In this document: piece by piece, positions 43,244 through 54,900 of the stretch
How the letters are laid out: each line of letters opens with the position of its first letter
How positions within the stretch are numbered: the first letter of the stretch is position 1
Assembly (NCBI GenBank): GCA_002104905.1
Contig: MCFE01000027.1
Location: 124,001 to 188,000 of the forward strand
DNA length: 64,000 bases
Direction of reading: 5' to 3'
From: Basidiobolus meristosporus CBS 931.73
Lineage: Eukaryota > Basidiobolomycota > Basidiobolomycetes > Basidiobolales > Basidiobolaceae
The notes under the pieces: model-generated
Told to the model about the DNA's origin: nothing
The model's database searches: none
Seen by the model: the letters and a program-made list of their open reading frames with translations, nothing else
Position numbers and translations under genes: made by a program

Positions 43244-43991
43244 ATGGTATGTTGTCTCAGTTCACTTAAACACAGTAGGTGTCCTTACTCAGAAATATTT
43301 AGTCGGTCAGTGTCACCTGTACTATTGACGATATTGTCGCCAAGAACGTGCGGAAATTCCGTTTTGCAAAGACTCTCGAGAACCCCTCAGCATACCTCAG
43401 TACGTTCTCGCAGAGCCTCTGTTCGTGGTCCTTGTGCTAAAAACAATTTGAATTTTCAGTCAAGATCGATCGTAAGAAGTTCTTGATCGAGGAAGATGAA
43501 CTTTTCGAAAACATTGCTTTCGAGGACCTTGTTGAAGAAATCCCCGACGACTCACCAAGATATCCTTCTGTCTCTTTATTTCATCTTGATATTTATCACA
43601 GCGGGAAAGATACTCCTCCTTAACATAGACGTACATATATCGTTCTAAGCTTCAAGTTCGAGCATCAGGATGGAAGACTCTCTTATCCACTTGTATTTAT
43701 CTACTACACCCCCGATGGCTGTTAGTATTTACAACATACTTTTCGTGCCGCCCTTAACGTTCACGTTATCTTACCATTTGTATTGACAGGCTCTACTGAA
43801 TTGAATATGCTTTACGCGAGCAATCAACCCTACTTCCAGCAGAAAACCGATTTAGGCAAGGTAAATGAACCAAATTTCCCTAAACAAATGTCCATCAGCA
43901 CACTTATGAACAATACTTTCAGGTCCTTGAGCTTCGCGACAAAGAAGATCTCACTTTTGAGTGGTTGAAAGAGAGATTGAACTTGGTATAG
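43244..43991 (+). CDS. GMF1: glia maturation factor homologue (ADF/cofilin family)
   Basis: Six exons: 43244-43246 (ATG only), 43303-43399, 43460-43559, 43635-43720, 43790-43860, 43923-43991; product 141 aa, the normal size (human GMF proteins have 142). The protein starts MSVSVTCTIDD and has the GMF series VRKFRFAKTLENP, IKIDRKKFLIEEDELFE, LVEEIPDDSPRYIVLSF, HQDGRLSYPLVFIYYTPD, the Cys after the Gly at the exon 4/5 border, ELNMLYASNQ and LELRDKEDLTFEWLKERL. GMF binds Arp2/3 and removes actin branches. Five introns; four are GT-AG, while intron 3 (43560-43634) is an AT-AC intron of the U12 type. The first intron directly after the ATG is a habit of ADF/cofilin genes. It converges with the ADH gene 65 bp downstream. 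Confidence 0.92.
43560..43634 (+). other. U12-type AT-AC intron in GMF
   Basis: 75 nt. Donor ATATCCTTCT (consensus ATATCCTTT). Branch site TCCTTAAC at 43617-43624 (consensus TTCCTTAAC), with the branch A 11 nt before the acceptor. Intron end GTAC. Removing exactly this segment joins AG to A, giving the Arg of SPRYIVLSF, the family's expected sequence, with no added residue; no GT-AG choice does this. Confidence 0.88.
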
Positions 43992-44055
43992 AGGCACCAT
44001 ATTGAAAAGCAATAAACGTAGCCAATTTTACCACACGCACCTGCTTCATATGGAT

Positions 44056-45287
44056 TTATTTCCGAGGCAAATCAATGGGAACAAACACGACTTTGGTACA
44101 ATTGTCCAGCTTCTTATCGAACAAATGATAAGCTTGATTAGCCTCCCTCAAAGGGAAACGGTGCGATATAATCTGGGAGATATTGTATTTCTTTTTCTCG
44201 AGGATTGGGATTAATTTGTCCATCATTGCTCGTGCCGGACATCTCCCGGAGATGTACGTCACATTTCGGTTGTATCCTTCTGCTGGGGAGAACGGGAAAT
44301 CTGCTGAATTATGAACCCCAATGGAAGATATGATTCCACCTGGCCTCATAATATTGAACGCAGTATCTAAAGCGGAGGTATTCCCCACCGCCTATCGTGT
44401 ACAACAACATCAATGGATGATCAGCCACCGAACAATGATGCACTTACCTCGAGCACCACATCAACACCTCTTCCAGCAGTTTTTCCTTTCAAAAACTCTA
44501 TGGGGTCGTTTTCTGATGATACGGCATCAGCTCCCAAGGAGCGAGCGATCCCAAGGCGCTCTGGTACAGAGTCAATAGCGTAGATTTTGGTAGCGCCTAG
44601 TTCTTTTGCTCCGATGATAGACATGAGGCCCACAGGACCACAACCAATCACTGCAACTGCAGTATCAGCCATATCTTCAGGCTTGATTCCCGATAATCCA
44701 TTGCGTGCGCAATAGAACCCGGTGGGAAAAACATCGCCTATCAACAATCCCTCTTCATCTGAGACGATCTCTGGCAGTTTGAGTAAGGTTGTCGATGCTA
44801 AAGGAACACGCACGTACTCTGCCTGGGCACCGTCGATGCTTGTTCAGAATCATTAATATGTGCTCATCGTTCAAACCACCAAGCTACTTACTGCCAACCA
44901 AACAACTGACTCTTTTCACAACGGCAAGTAAGCCCTTTCAAGCAGTAGAAGCACTCACCGCAGGATGTTGTAAAAGCGCTAGAAACTCTATCATTTACTT
45001 CGAAAGCGGAGACTTCGCCACCCACTTCGACAATACGACCCATGAATTCATGCCCTAGAATACGATGTGGGGCACAGCCGACCTCATCCCCACGATAAAC
45101 TAGAGGCGATAGTTCAGCAAAAGATAACGACGGCAAGAAAGGGAGAATAGGAATCACCATGCAAATCGCTTCCACACAGGCCTGCAAGATGAACTTGGAC
45201 AATAACGTCGGTTGGCTCGAGCAGTGTGGGCCTAGGGACGACTTTGGTTAGGATTTCGAAGTCTTGTATGAATGTGACTGCTTCCAT
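44056..45287 (-). CDS. zinc-dependent alcohol dehydrogenase (MDR family)
   Basis: Start MEAVTFIQDFEIL at 45287; exon 1 ends at about 45158 and at least three more exons follow. N-terminal GroES-like domain: LAGLCGSDLH with the catalytic Cys, GHEFMGRIVEVGGEV with the His-Glu pair, and the structural zinc cysteines in CGECFYCLKGLTCRC. Rossmann domain: AVIGCGPVGLMSIIGAKEL, AIDSVPERLGIARSLGAD, and RPGGIISSIGVHN. End FVPIDLPRK. It resembles the glutathione-independent formaldehyde or sorbitol dehydrogenase branch of zinc ADHs; the substrate is not readable. Its 5' end faces the metacaspase start 296 bp away, so a shared promoter region is likely. Confidence 0.9.
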
Positions 45288-45583
45288 GCTGTAGATACAA
45301 GTGTGGGTGGTGGATGTTATATACGATTTGACCTGTGGGAAAGAAATATCGGTGCTTTGCGTACATTGATTTAATCTACCCCCACCCTGATTACAACTAG
45401 CATACACTCGCACCAACAAATGCTGCCCAAATAGACGTGAGAGCAGATATGATGGTGAAACGACTGTTCAATAGTAACGAAACATATGACGTGGTTTCAC
45501 TGCATGGCCCCGAAGCTATTGCGTCAGCCCGATCCATACGGATATTTAAAGGGATCAGGCTCACTCCGCCTACTGTACTCGAA

Positions 45584-46875
45584 ATGTTTGGAAACCTTAC
45601 AGAATCTTTAAAGAAACAGGCCGGCGCTTACCTTCAGAATCAAGCGCAGAGTTTGTTCAGCGGCCAGTCACAGCCACAGGACGATGGTCAGGGCCATTCG
45701 GTTGCTCCAGCTGGCACCGATTATGTGCAGAGCCCCAACCAGAATGCTGGCTCCTATGTCGGTCAAGCTAATGGAGAAGAGTTCTCCATCTCCGATTGCA
45801 GGTTCGTATGCCCTTCTCTTCGTACTATCGTGGTCCATAAAGTAACCCTCCTGCCAGGGGAAACAAAAAAGCGCTCTTTGTTGGTATCAACTACTTCAAT
45901 ACAAGCGCTGAGTTGAGAGGTAAGTCACAGCCTCCATTAAAGTTTCGAGCCGCCGTCTAACCACTGGAGCAATATCAGGCTGCATCAACGATGTGAAAAA
46001 CATCATGAACTTCGTTACCAATAATTTTGGTTTCAACCCACAAAACTGCCTTGTGCTCACCGACGACCAGCAAGACCCAAGCAAAATCCCCACCCGAAAC
46101 AACATTCTGCTGGGGATGAAGTGGTTGGTCGAGGGGGCCCAACCTGGTGATTCTCTGTTCTTCCACTACTCGGGCCATGGAGGATCCACCCAAGATACAG
46201 ATGGCGACGAGGTTGATGGTAAAGATGAGACTATCTACCCACTTGATCATGAACAAGCTGGTATGATTCATGACGACGAGATGCACGCCCTTATGGTTCG
46301 AGACCTGCCCGCAGGTTGCCGTTTGACCGCAGTGTTTGATTCGTGCCATAGTGGTACAGTTCTTGACTTGCCCTTTACTTATAAGTGTAGTGGAGAAATC
46401 GAGGTTATTTGTGAAGATAGCCGAAAAGAAGCTGCCATGTCATTACTCAAAGCCGGGCTATCCTACAGCCGGGGCGACACTGCTGGTGCCATGAGCTTAG
46501 TCAAGGATGGACTGGGATTCCTAATGCGTCCCCCCACTAACAAGGAGGCCCAGAAGAAAACCGAGGAAACCCGCAAGTCCAACGCGGATGTAATCCAATT
46601 TGCTGGATGCCGAGACGATCAGGTATTTCCCAGCAATCTATCCACATGAATTGGTAGCTTACGCCTCTTTTCAGACATCCGCCGATGCCACCATTAACAA
46701 TCAGGCTACCGGAGCAATGAGCTACGCGTTGGTTACTGCATTGGGTCAGAATCGGAGCTTGACATACACCCAGTTGCTACAGAATCTCAGGGACATCCTC
46801 AAGAGCAAATACTCCCAGATTCCACAGATGTCTACCGGCCGTCCTATGGATATGAAAACGATGTTCGCCATGTAA
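45584..46875 (+). CDS. MCA1: type I metacaspase
   Basis: Four exons: 45584-45801, 45858-45919, 45979-46622, 46675-46875; product 374 aa. The start MFGNLTESLKKQAGAYL was chosen over an upstream in-frame ATG (45437) because a TATTTAAA box lies at about 45543, between the two. The N-terminal 75 residues are Gln/Pro/Ser-rich and lack the usual zinc finger. Caspase-like core: KKALFVGINYF, RGCINDVKNI, the catalytic His in FFHYSGHGGST, the Ca-binding acidic loop DTDGDEVDGKDETIYPLD, and the catalytic Cys in FDSCHSGTVLDLP. The C-terminal part contains FAGCRDDQTSADA and ends DMKTMFAM. Metacaspases cleave after Arg/Lys and act in protein quality control and cell death. Calcium-dependent activity is expected from the family. 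Confidence 0.93.
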
Positions 46876-47012
46876 ATTAACCTGAATAAACTTGATTTCA
46901 TTTGAATTTATTTCGTTCAAGTGTTGTGGTGGGAAGGATTAAACAATATAAACTAAGAACATGTAAGTTGATTTGAAAGAGCGGGGATTAAGGAACAAGT
47001 ACATAATTATCT

Positions 47013-48341
47013 TTACAATTGCTTCCAGGCTTCAATTAAGATGTCAACGAACTTGGGCTCGCGAACTGCCACACGGACGTAGGTATCTCTGTAGTATCCT
47101 GGTCTACCACTGCGTACGGGCACACCAGCCTCCTTCGCTTTCTGGACCGCGAGGTCAGCAGTCGCAGAATCCTTCATGTCGACCCAAACCCATGAAAGGA
47201 AATCCTTTCCGAAGTATTCCCACTGCTTCTCGGTAGGTTTGTTTGCGCAAAGCTGGGTAAGCTGATCAACAACATACTTCCTCCATACGGGGGTGATCTT
47301 CCAAGTCTCCTCAAGATACTCCGTATCTCTAACAACTGCATTCATGAAGGCAAGGGCCATAGTATTAACTGACCAAGGAACTTGGATCTTCTTCAGGGCA
47401 TTGCAGTGGTTAGCGGTGGGACAAACGATCGATCCTGTACGAAGGCCGGTACAGGACCAGAGCTTGGTCCAACTATGGATTACATATACTGAAATGTTTC
47501 TGGTTGTGTACAAGGACTCGACGAATGCCTTTTGGTTTGTTAACGAATCCTCACGGAAGTTTTCTGAATGCCATGGTTGCATCGACTCGTCTAGGGACAA
47601 AGTAGGTTAGATCAACTGGAATCACCTAACATGGCGTAAAGCGTGGGAACTGCACTTACCAACAACGACGACTCCATTATCTTCGACGTTCTCCTCGATC
47701 CACTTCTTCATGGCTTCAACATCCATGTAGTCACCAGTTGGGTTGCAAGGATTAACAATGCACGATAGGGTGGCAGGGGTTTGTTCGTTAGGGGTAAGGA
47801 TGGTGCGGCCATTAGTGACGGCAGAGCGTTCATATTCTTTGTACTGAACATCCCATGGTCCAGGCTTCCAGGTACCCTTGGGTGCAGAGCGTACCACAAG
47901 ATCAATCAACTCACTGGCGCCATTCCCCAAAAGCAACCTGTCTCTATTCTCTAAGTAGTCAACAGGCCAGATGAACTCAGCCAGCGAAGTCTTGGCTGGC
48001 TCTTGATTTGCCGGAGGATAGTGGTGGCAAGTCTCAATCTAAGCCAAAACACAAAAGATCAGTATTGAATCACAGCCCTCACCATAGCACGAACATACCG
48101 AATCCCTAGCTGCCTGCAATGCTTGTTTGGGAGTTCCGAGAGGGTTTGTGGTGACGCTGAAATCCTCAATGAAATTATCAATGAACTTCCAATCTTGTCC
48201 ACCATGGAACTGCTGAAGCTTTGAATCCCAAACGGCCTCTTCTTTGGCCACGATCTTGGTTTGTGGAGAGTCACCAGTCAACATTGGGAATTGGTAGAAG
48301 CGAGAATAAAGGAAGGGTGGAGGAGAAGGAAACGGATTCAT
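47013..48341 (-). CDS. class I/II PLP-dependent aminotransferase
   Basis: Start MNPFPSPPPFLY at 48341; an upstream segment (48342-48425) ends in a likely 5'-UTR intron with TTTCAG. Three coding exons, with junctions near 48103/48039 and 47659/47600. Motifs: LLLGNGASELIDLVV (substrate and cofactor pocket), SCIVNPCNPTGDYMD (the NPTGD motif), a short acidic DES at the start of exon 3, and VIHSWTKLWSCTGLRTGS, where Lys binds PLP and Arg helps hold phosphate. C-terminal: FLSWVWVDM, then GVPVRSGRPGYYRDTYVRV. It would move amino groups between an amino acid and a keto acid. The sequence is near HisC-type enzymes, but I cannot assign the substrate. Convergent with the metacaspase 137 bp away. Confidence 0.88.
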
Positions 48342-48899
48342 TGCTTTTAACTGAAATGATATCCTCGGAGCACCTACCAAATCCAGGAGGGTATTAACCA
48401 ACTGGCTTGTGTACCCTTTCACACAAATTAAGCGGTATCATATATAAATAAGTAGACCAATGATGGCCGCCTATACATTGATATTGAAGGTAGTTAGGGG
48501 CTCAAAAATCAGCAGCTCGCTTAAACTAAGCAATAGTGAGGCTGCTCCACACTAGACTGGCATTCAATTGCATTAAGTGATACAATCTGAATCAATCTTC
48601 TTCGCACTTTCAGATGTTCAACAGGAACTATTGCTAGTAAAGTTCAATCAGTGGACTCGCCACGTTGAAGGGGATCACAAATAGGGCATCAATGTCGTAC
48701 TGACAGGTTAGAATTAATGATTGGTGTTCAGGGTATATTGGAATTATGATGCAAGTGATTCGCGAATAGTCTGAGTATTCCACAATAATCTAACCTTGAT
48801 GGAAGATGGAAAAACAATGCATTAGTGGAAAAAAAAAGGGTTGCCATATCTCGTTGACTAGGCTGGTTTCATTACTCGAACTATATACCCCTCTACAAT
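48342..48899. other. divergent promoter region, aminotransferase / prefoldin
   Basis: Contains the 5' leader of the aminotransferase (with a probable intron, 48346-48380) and the promoter of the prefoldin gene. Nothing else recognised. Confidence 0.4.
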
Positions 48900-49458
48900 A
48901 TGCGTCTGGTTAGTATACAAGGCACAGTGCTTATGTTCAGACACTTATTCCTTTGTTAGCTCAAGGAGGAAGAGGAGGCTGATGTGGAAGTCAACTATGA
49001 AGATCAACAGAAGATCAACTCGTTCAGTCGTTTGAATGCTCGCCTCAACGATATGGAAGACACATATGAGGGCAAGAAGGTGGCCGTCTAGCCTTTTATA
49101 TTTTCAACTCTCCATCGCTAACAAAACTCGCAACAGACTGAATTAGAATATCTTGAGGATCTCGAAACCGAGTTGGAATTGGCTGATGAGGAGGAGCCAG
49201 TCATGTAAGTAGATTCGTTTGGCGACCAAATGAACTCGAAACTAAGCAAGGTTCTCGTTTAGGTACCGTGTTGGTGATGCCTACATTTCCTTGTCTCTCG
49301 AAGAAGCTCAAGAGCGTCTCACGAAAGAACAGGAAGAGCTCAAGGCTGAAGTGGAGCAATTGAAGAGCGAGATGGACGACATCTCTGAGCAGATGGACAA
49401 ACTCAAAGTAGTTCTTTATGCTAAATTCGGAAAATCCATCAACCTCGAAAAAGATTAA
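48900..49458 (+). CDS. PFDN4: prefoldin subunit 4
   Basis: Four exons: 48900-48908 (9 nt, MRL), 48960-49079, 49137-49204, 49263-49458; product 130 aa. It has the prefoldin beta-type layout: N-terminal helix with VNYEDQQKINSFSRLNARL, a first coiled coil (LEYLEDLETELELADEE), the beta-hairpin pair MYRVGDAYISLSLEEAQE, and a second coiled coil (LKAEVEQLKSEMDDISEQM), ending VLYAKFGKSINLEKD. The YAKFG-x-x-INLE ending is diagnostic for subunit 4 (yeast Gim3). Prefoldin is a cytosolic hexamer that hands unfolded actin and tubulin to the chaperonin CCT. The second intron has a plain GTGGCC donor. Confidence 0.93.
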
Positions 49459-49785
49459 ATACTCTGCTATACTCTAATTATGCGCATCCCGAATTCACCC
49501 TTTTCTCTATAATACAATACAGTACCTCAAGCCCGGATTGAATTTGGGGTGATATAGGAGGATATTTATATTGTTTTGCGTCATTTGGGCATAAAGGAAA
49601 GTTGCGAGTATGTGTGGGATGTGGGATGTGGCATGTGGCATGTGTTGACACTTAACGTAGTTGCTTTTCCCTAGTTCGCAGCGCTTTGTATATTTCGCGC
49701 AAATTGCGACATGACCATTTGTGTATAAAACATGTAGATAAGGCTTGATAAAGGGATTTATTCTACAATGATATTTTGGTAAAAT
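49459..49785. other. intergenic with 7-bp tandem repeat
   Basis: Between the convergent prefoldin and PPIL1 genes. A minisatellite of the unit GTGGGAT/GTGGCAT occurs four times at about 49614-49642. No gene. Confidence 0.55.
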
Positions 49786-50679
49786 CTAATAAGCATATCC
49801 TCTAAGAATCTTGACATCTTCTTTAGGTCTACATTGGAGAGGTTGTTTAGTATTGTGTAGCATTCATGTGTGCAATCTACCTACCTATCGCTCGAATCTG
49901 TGGCAACAAGTCCCATTCTTTTGACCACTTTCATGCCTTCGCTAACTCTGCCGAATATAGTGTGTTTCCCTATTCGGAAGCGAATTTAGAATTTACCTCG
50001 ACCTTGAATACGGCAAAGTAAGCAACATACCATCGAGCCAAGGAGTAGGAGCTAAGGTGATAAAGAACTATAATCCTATGTTAGCACATGTAATCACATA
50101 TGAGTAGAGGAATAGGCGGCTTACTTGACTTCCATTGGTATTAGGCCCAGAATTGGCCATACTTAGAATACCGGCTCCTGTATGCTTGAGGCCACGAGTA
50201 ATTTCGTCTTCGAAAGACTCACTTGAGAACACAATTCAGTTTACAGGAACCATTTGAAATATATACACAACCGAGTTTACCCGTAAATACTAGCACCTCC
50301 GCGACCAGTTCCAGTAGGGTCACCTCCCTGAATCATGAAATCCTACGCAATAGCGAAGGGTAAGTTTCGTTTCTAACCAACTATTTGCTGTATATGCCTA
50401 CGGAGATAATTCTGTGAAACTTGATTCCATTGTAATATCCCCTCTTGGCCTAGATTGACAAGATACATTAGATGTAAGTGACGCGTGCGCTTACATTCCA
50501 CAAGATCTACTAACCAATTCATAGAAATTCTTACAAGTCTTAGGGGCCTCATCCCAATAAAGCTCGAAGGTGATGTTACCCTTTGTGGAAGTAGAAGGCA
50601 GTATTTTAGCACAAGTCAATTAACAAAACCATTTCTTCGTCTGTACCATTGAGGTCTCGAAAACTACACTGCGTTCCAT
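49786..50679 (-). CDS. PPIL1: cyclophilin PPIL1-type peptidyl-prolyl isomerase
   Basis: Eight exons: 50647-50679, 50515-50580, 50402-50449, 50281-50342, 50125-50221, 50031-50067, 49885-49969, 49786-49828; all GT-AG, product 156 aa. It reads [20 protein letters not shown], then [53 protein letters not shown] and [14 protein letters not shown], ending [12 protein letters not shown]. The active-site Arg (FHR), Phe-Met-Gln and Trp-Leu-Asp residues are present. PPIL1 binds SKIP/Prp45 in the spliceosome, fitting an intron-rich genome. The usual Lys after FHRII is Ser here, at an exon junction. Divergent from the HDDC2 gene, 187 bp apart. Confidence 0.95.
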
Positions 50680-50866
50680 AATAATGCCTTTGGTTCGTAG
50701 AAACGTGCCTGGTTTCAATTACGATGGATTCTTATGAGTGTGCTAAATGTTGATTTGGATCCCTTTTTTTCATTGATTGATGCTTAGGGAACTGTCTAAT
50801 GTTATGAATGTGTTTTTCGATAAGAGGGCAATTGGTTTCATATTGGGATCTATTTTGCTCCTTACA

Positions 50867-51772
50867 ATGTCCACTGTCGGAAAGGCCGCTAGTTTTCTCC
50901 AATTCTTCCATATTTGCGAGAAGTTGAAGGTATCTTTCCTACTGTTTTGGCCGTACACACACATACACCGAGGTTGACAAAACATACCCAACCCAACAGA
51001 GAACCAAAAGAACAGGATGGATCAAGCGCGGCGTTAACCAGCCGGAATCCATTGCTGACCATATGCATCGTATGTCTATCATGGCTCTCCTCATCGACGA
51101 CAAAAGCCTGAATCGCGACAGGTACGCTCGCGATTCCATTGCACTATGTGCAGCAGCTTTCTATAAACTGATTCCTCTGCTCTTAGATGTATGAAGATGG
51201 CAGCCGTTCACGATTTAGCGGAGGCAATTGTGGTATGCTCTATTCTGAGCTAGACTGGTATTGGCTGTGATTAAATGATTCCATAGGGTGATATTACTCC
51301 TCATTGTGGCGTTTCTAAAGAAGACAAGTACAAACTAGAACATGTAAGTAAACGCTATGTTTCGACAAAAAATCCAGCCGAGGAAGCCAGTTTTAATAGA
51401 TGGTTATGAATGGAAAATAGGACGCCATGGTAAAGATGGTTGATACCCTCGGTAACTCCGAGCAAGCACAAGAAATCTTTGAACTGTGGAAAGAATACGA
51501 GGCAGGCCGCTCTTCGGAAGCATTGTTAGTTAAAGATCTCGACAAATTCGAAATGATCGTTCAGGCCATCGAGTATGAAAAATGTATGTCACTGCTAATT
51601 TAAGGACCTGGTTCTAGGAAATTGCTAAATCTTTCCTTTTTTAGCTGACAATATCCGACTCAACGAATTCTTCGAGTCTACTCGTGGCGTATTTCAACAT
51701 CCCCAGGTAAAGCAATGGGTGGAAGAGCTGTATGCTGAGCGGGAGGCTACATCTAGTGGTATCCAGGAATAG
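50867..51772 (+). CDS. HDDC2: HDDC2-type 5'-deoxynucleotidase (HD domain)
   Basis: Six exons: 50867-50929, 51000-51121, 51187-51232, 51287-51343, 51421-51583, 51645-51772; product 192 aa. The start [20 protein letters not shown] matches the family N-terminus (the LLQFL-x-x-x-x-LK segment). HD-domain metal ligands: His in [11 protein letters not shown], His-Asp in [13 protein letters not shown], and Asp in [18 protein letters not shown]. The helix [14 protein letters not shown] is also typical. It removes phosphate from deoxynucleoside 5'-monophosphates and needs a divalent metal (YfbR/Ygk1 family). Convergent with RIC1, 184 bp between stops. Confidence 0.94.
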
Positions 51773-51956
51773 AGTTCTGGTGTAGGCCATGAGAAACATA
51801 ACCAAGCAATAAATGTTTATTTGGGTCATCAAGAAGGCTGTATATATCTTATTATCTTAATATTTCCTACTAGCAGGACATAGTCGAAGGCATATTTGTA
51901 CAGAAATAGCGGAAATAATCGAACGAACGCGTCCAAGGATAGAGCGAATTTTCCGA

Positions 51957-54900
51957 TCACGTTTCCTTCGAGCTTGATATAGCACTAGTAAACGCTTCCC
52001 GAAGGGACATCTCAGAACCTAATAAGTTTAGTTAGTGTTGGAATTGCTGTCAACTTGCATGCGTATTTGTATCCTTGATTACCATAAATCGAGCTCAGAT
52101 AACGGACCAAGTCTCGGCATAGCTTCAGTCAGAATGGAGTTAGATGGTGAATGAACCCATATGCAAACGCATATACATACAGTTATTTCATTAGCTTCGT
52201 AAGCTTTCTGAATAAGGCGCACGGAGTACTGGAAACAATGGAGTGAGCATTCTGCCTATGCGTTCTGCTTGAACCTATGTACTACGTTACCTTGCTGCTG
52301 ACGGAGACTGGTTCCAGGGTCTGTAACACAATCAGATAGGATGTGGCAGTCTTGAGTTGATCGGCATCGATGCACCGTTCAAATAATTCTCTGGGATTTC
52401 CAACCGCCGAAAATAAGTAGCCCCACAGGGCAACCTCAGTTTTACGGGCACACCTGACAACAACATCTAAATACTGTGGAAAATGATTCAAGAATTGGAC
52501 GACGGATGGAAGCTCCGCATCTAGAAACAAGGAATAAATCATTCCGCTCCAAATCCCAACGACCTATCTCAAATACCTTTGCCTGGGGTTGCTGATGCAT
52601 CTGCCTCGTCCTCTAGAACCTGGTGTAAGAGTACTTCCAAACTATGCGCGAAATATTTCAAGCGCTGGTAACAGAGCGCATATGTGACAGCTTCGGATTC
52701 GAGTCTGGGTTAAGGGTTTAGCAAAAATCAAGCATTTTTTGGCGCAGAACAAATTACCCTTTGGAGAGAAAATGACGGACAGCGTGGTGGATAAACAGGT
52801 GGCTCTAAATGGTAGAAGGTCTATCAGGTAAAGATCGACAAGGCACCTTGGTCAAGCTCCCTACCTTCGTCAAAAGTTTAAAGGAAGCAAATGGTGAGTG
52901 GGTCATGGATGTGCTTTGTTCCAAACCAATGACAATCCCTTTTTCCAACAGAATAGCTAGAGGTTTGAATGAAGTGTTATCACATGGTTGCCATTCAGTA
53001 TTGTGCTAGTGGTGCGTCCTACATCTAGGATAGAAGTCAAGGGAGAAGCGGAAAGATTCATCGCCGTCTGATTCAGTGAAGTCTAGTCCAGCGGTGGCTT
53101 CTCCTGTATTGTGACGTAATATACTGGCCCAAACCTTGAAAATGACGAGCATTAACCTCACGAGCAAAAATCCACGATTTGCTGAGTGAGTTACCTGGAA
53201 CGATTGCCCGTCATACGACCACAGGGAATTTTGCTGGCTCCCGATGGTTTTATTTGGAACGTAGAAATACTCCACGCGATCGGAGAGTTTGCGCGCCTTG
53301 TACTGAAATACACCATCGATCTGAAATGATACGGTGAGCGGCAAACGTGTGCGAAGTCAACCTTTGCTTTGCTTACCTCCTGTGGGCTTGCATAAACCAA
53401 CTTTCCAGCGATAAGAATGATAATTGAAGAGTGTCTCGGATCGTTAAACGAACCCTCTGATAGATGCCAGTTAGCTCATGATGATATCCTTCTCCGCAGA
53501 TGTGCGCTTCATACCAGCAGGCTTTTCCTGTAACCAGGTTATGCACTGGACTCTACCGGGCACGCTGATAACCCCTTCGAATGAAATTTGCTGCAAAAGC
53601 TCAACGTCGAGCGACCCATCTAACAAAAAATCAGTAAAGCAGAATCACAATACAACGTGCCAATGCCTACCGGAGCGTGTCGATATTCTGTAATCATGAA
53701 GGATATTGTCCATGGTATAGACTAAAAGAGAATCGTCCATGATGCTCAAATAAATTACAGGATTGGCTAGTTTTGCACAGGCTAGCATGTAGGAATAATC
53801 AAGATTGTTTTCTCGAGAGTAAAAGCGCAGCTAGGATACGCATTGGTTACCGTGTGTAATGGCCAAACACTATAGTGTAAAAATGACCCACCTCATGTGA
53901 GTTGTCTTCAATCAAGTCACAAGCAACAATTAGAATCTTCTTGTACCAAACCAAACCACCGTGGCAAACGAACTCTTGCTCCTTCGACGAGGATGAGCGG
54001 CTAGGTAATGCAAGGAAATCAAAGTGCTCACAATACCTGTAGCTGGTCGCCAAAGAGTTTCCACCGTCCAGTGGTAATGTTACAGTGTGCGACCCCGTGT
54101 TTACCAGCAATGGCCACATATTTCCCATCGTAGCTGATGGACACATACTAGAAGGGAATCAGTTCACGTACATATCCATCAAAATTGACACCAAACTGGC
54201 GTTACCTTTATCGGCCAATTATCCGAAATATACGCACTAGGATACTGGAATACATAAGGCTTCAGTCAGTGCATGGATCGACATAAACCAATGTTGTGCG
54301 AGGTACCTGGATTGTCTGCCAAATCACGTCTGGGTTCAATCCTTCTATCTCTTGGTCCACTTTATTGTACAAGTAAAGCCTATCGTCCATTTGGAGCAAA
54401 GCGTGTCGCACGTTGTCCTGCAATATGTCCAATGTTAGGATGATTTGTCCAATGTATGTATTACTCATGATGGTGTTACCGGACTATGGAAACCCGTAAC
54501 GGCGGACTTCACGATCGGTAATATGTAGAACTTGTCGACAACCCCTAATACACGGTGTGAGTGATGTTTTGCTTGTGATAACATCCGTCCATATCTTACC
54601 GTCCTCTAGTGATATATTTTGCAGAATGAAAAGTTCCTGGTTGCTTGGACTCCAAAACTATGCAAAGAATGTGAACTCCCCGACTACTGAATAGAGACCC
54701 TGTGTCAAGTAACAACGTACCAGCTGATGGGCTCCGTGAAAGAAAGCATCCTGGAAATTTCCTGACCTACGTAAGGATAGGTTAGCAAGGCTTGTACTGG
54801 TCGAGAAGAGAAATGAAACTGGGTATACAATAGTGTGAGGGAATCTTCGGAAATTGTACTGAAAAGGAGGCGGCCAAACACACTCCATAAGGATACCCCG

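Noticed and set aside
50930-50999. HDDC2 first intron with donor GTATCTTTCC as a U12 candidate
   Set aside because: One mismatch in the donor core and no TTCCTTAAC-like branch site; the end CCAACAG is ordinary U2 type.
53699-53706. U12-like ATATCCTT on the minus strand in RIC1
   Set aside because: Coding in frame (MDNILHDYRIST); no branch site or AC acceptor nearby.
54889-54896. U12-like GTATCCTT on the minus strand in RIC1
   Set aside because: It encodes the conserved GVSLWSVFG segment, so it is exonic.
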